DNA from: Microterricola pindariensis
GTDB taxonomy: Bacteria; Actinomycetota; Actinomycetes; Actinomycetales; Microbacteriaceae
Direction of reading: 5' to 3'
Assembly: GCF_002936985.1 (NCBI RefSeq)
Contig: NZ_MPZN01000032.1
Span: 1-39,044 of the forward strand
DNA length: 39,044 nucleotides
In this document: in pieces, positions 38,254 through 39,044 of the stretch
Layout: every line of letters starts with the position of its first letter
Numbering within the stretch: the first letter of the stretch is position 1
The notes under the pieces: model-generated
What the model was told of the DNA's origin: nothing
The model's input: only the letters and a program-made list of their open reading frames with translations
Database searches by the model: none
Program-made: the position numbers and the translations under genes

Positions 38254-39044
38254 GTGCTCGACGTCCGCAAGCTCCGGATGCTCTCCGCCCTCGAGCGCCT
38301 CGGCACCATCGCGGCCGTCGCGGAGGAACTCACCCTGACCGCCCCCGGCGTGTCGATGCAGCTGAGCGCGCTCGAGCGCGAGCTCGGCATGCAGCTGACC
38401 GAGCGCCAGGGCCGCCGCGTCGCCCTCACCGCGGCCGGCCGGGCGCTGGCGGTGCACGGGCACGAGATCCTGGACCGGATCACGCTCGCCGAGCTGGAGT
38501 TGGACGCCCTGCGCAGCGGCACCGTCGGCCGCTACACGCTGAGCGCGTTCCCCTCCGCCGCCCGCACGATCCTCGCCGACGCCTGCCGCCGGCTGATCGC
38601 CGAGGGGGATTCGGCGCTCGACCTCCGCATCCGCACGGACGAGCCCGACGAGGCACTCGCCGCGCTGAACACGGGCGCTGTCGACCTCGCCCTCATCCAC
38701 TCCTACTCGAATGTGCCGCGCGAGCTGCCGCGCGGGGTGACGACCCGCACCATCGGCAGGGAGCCCGTCTGGCTCGCGGTGCGCCGCTCGGGGGGTCCGG
38801 ATGCCGCACCGGCCTCGACGCGGCTGGAGGACTACGCCGCACACCCCTGGGTGGTCCCCGCCGCCGGCTTCACCTGCGCCGACATGGTCGAGCGGGCCTG
38901 CGGCCTGGCCGGCTTCCGTCCACGGGTCGTCGCCGAGTCCCTGGACTTCGGCGTGCAGCTCGAGATGGTCGCCGCCGGCATGGGCGTCGCGCTCGTGCCC
39001 GACCTCACCGTCGACCGGCTGCCGGACGGCGTCGAGCTGGTCCG
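38254..39044 (+). CDS. LysR family transcriptional regulator (3' end outside window)
   Basis: Partial regulator: 263 codons without a stop, of a usual 290-310. It starts at GTG 38254, preceded by GGAAGG, with VLDVRKLRMLSALERLGTIAAVAEELTLTAPGVSMQLSALERELG in outline, the LysR winged helix-turn-helix. A linker helix (GHEILDRITLAELELDALRSG) leads to the effector-binding periplasmic-protein fold (YTLSAFPSAARTILADAC, DLALIHSY, WLAVRRSG, VVPAAGFTCADMVERAC). It is divergent from the EamA permease, the usual layout for a LysR regulator and the gene it controls. The effector is unknown. Confidence 0.92.
   Translation, partial: MLDVRKLRMLSALERLGTIAAVAEELTLTAPGVSMQLSALERELGMQLTERQGRRVALTAAGRALAVHGHEILDRITLAELELDALRSGTVGRYTLSAFPSAARTILADACRRLIAEGDSALDLRIRTDEPDEALAALNTGAVDLALIHSYSNVPRELPRGVTTRTIGREPVWLAVRRSGGPDAAPASTRLEDYAAHPWVVPAAGFTCADMVERACGLAGFRPRVVAESLDFGVQLEMVAAGMGVALVPDLTVDRLPDGVELV

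Overview
The window is about 39 kb of very GC-rich bacterial chromosome with dense genes, frequent GTG/TTG starts, ATGA-type start/stop overlaps and several probable leaderless starts. Gene content points to a high-GC actinobacterium, most likely a member of the Microbacteriaceae: group II truncated haemoglobin, EttA, oligoribonuclease beside tRNA-His, a Tat-type Rieske lipoprotein with a DUF2231-type membrane protein, and an ammonia-dependent NAD synthetase. The family assignment is inference from gene content; no rRNA is present to confirm it.

Layout. 0-1.6 kb: MscS channel and truncated haemoglobin, abutting. 1.7-5.8 kb: a cytoplasmic type I arylsulfatase and an FAD-binding dehydrogenase. 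5.8-8.5 kb: an unknown protein, acyl-CoA thioesterase II, and the Rieske/DUF2231 pair. 8.5-21.9 kb: a two-armed catabolic island. Its left arm (minus strand) encodes a peptide/sialic-acid type ABC transporter (binding protein, permease, permease-ATPase fusion, ATPase), two Gfo/Idh/MocA oxidoreductases and a GntR/FadR-type regulator. Its right arm (plus strand) encodes an N-acetylneuraminate lyase-type aldolase, a YjhC/NanOx-like oxidoreductase, a ROK kinase, N-acylmannosamine-6-phosphate 2-epimerase (NanE) and a probable DUF4862 protein. Together these form a credible sialic acid pathway: uptake of Neu5Ac or its 2,7-anhydro/didehydro forms, conversion to Neu5Ac, cleavage to ManNAc, phosphorylation, and epimerisation to GlcNAc-6-P. 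NagA, NagB and a sialidase are not in the window. The divergent 242-bp promoter region between the arms carries matching operator-like motifs, and each arm has a strong internal hairpin.

21.9-33.6 kb: mostly housekeeping genes (hot-dog thioesterase, ettA, membrane protein, lipoprotein, ssb, aldo/keto reductase, DMT permease, two unknown proteins, nadE, a CPA2-type antiporter, YigZ, a small metallopeptidase, tRNA-His, orn).

33.67-34.23 kb is the most unusual segment. A full-length tRNA-Arg(TCT) is followed by seven truncated 42-nt copies of its own 3' half (anticodon loop to discriminator base). They are spaced at alternating 66- and 67-bp intervals by two alternating spacer sequences, and only one spacer type continues the tRNA end into CCA. 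It is not a CRISPR array and no integrase lies nearby. The array ends just before a nucleosidase gene whose GTG start looks leaderless.

34.9-39.0 kb: a nine-helix membrane domain fused to an endoglycoceramidase-like GH5 glycosidase, a convergent overlapping DMT permease, and a divergent LysR regulator cut by the window end.
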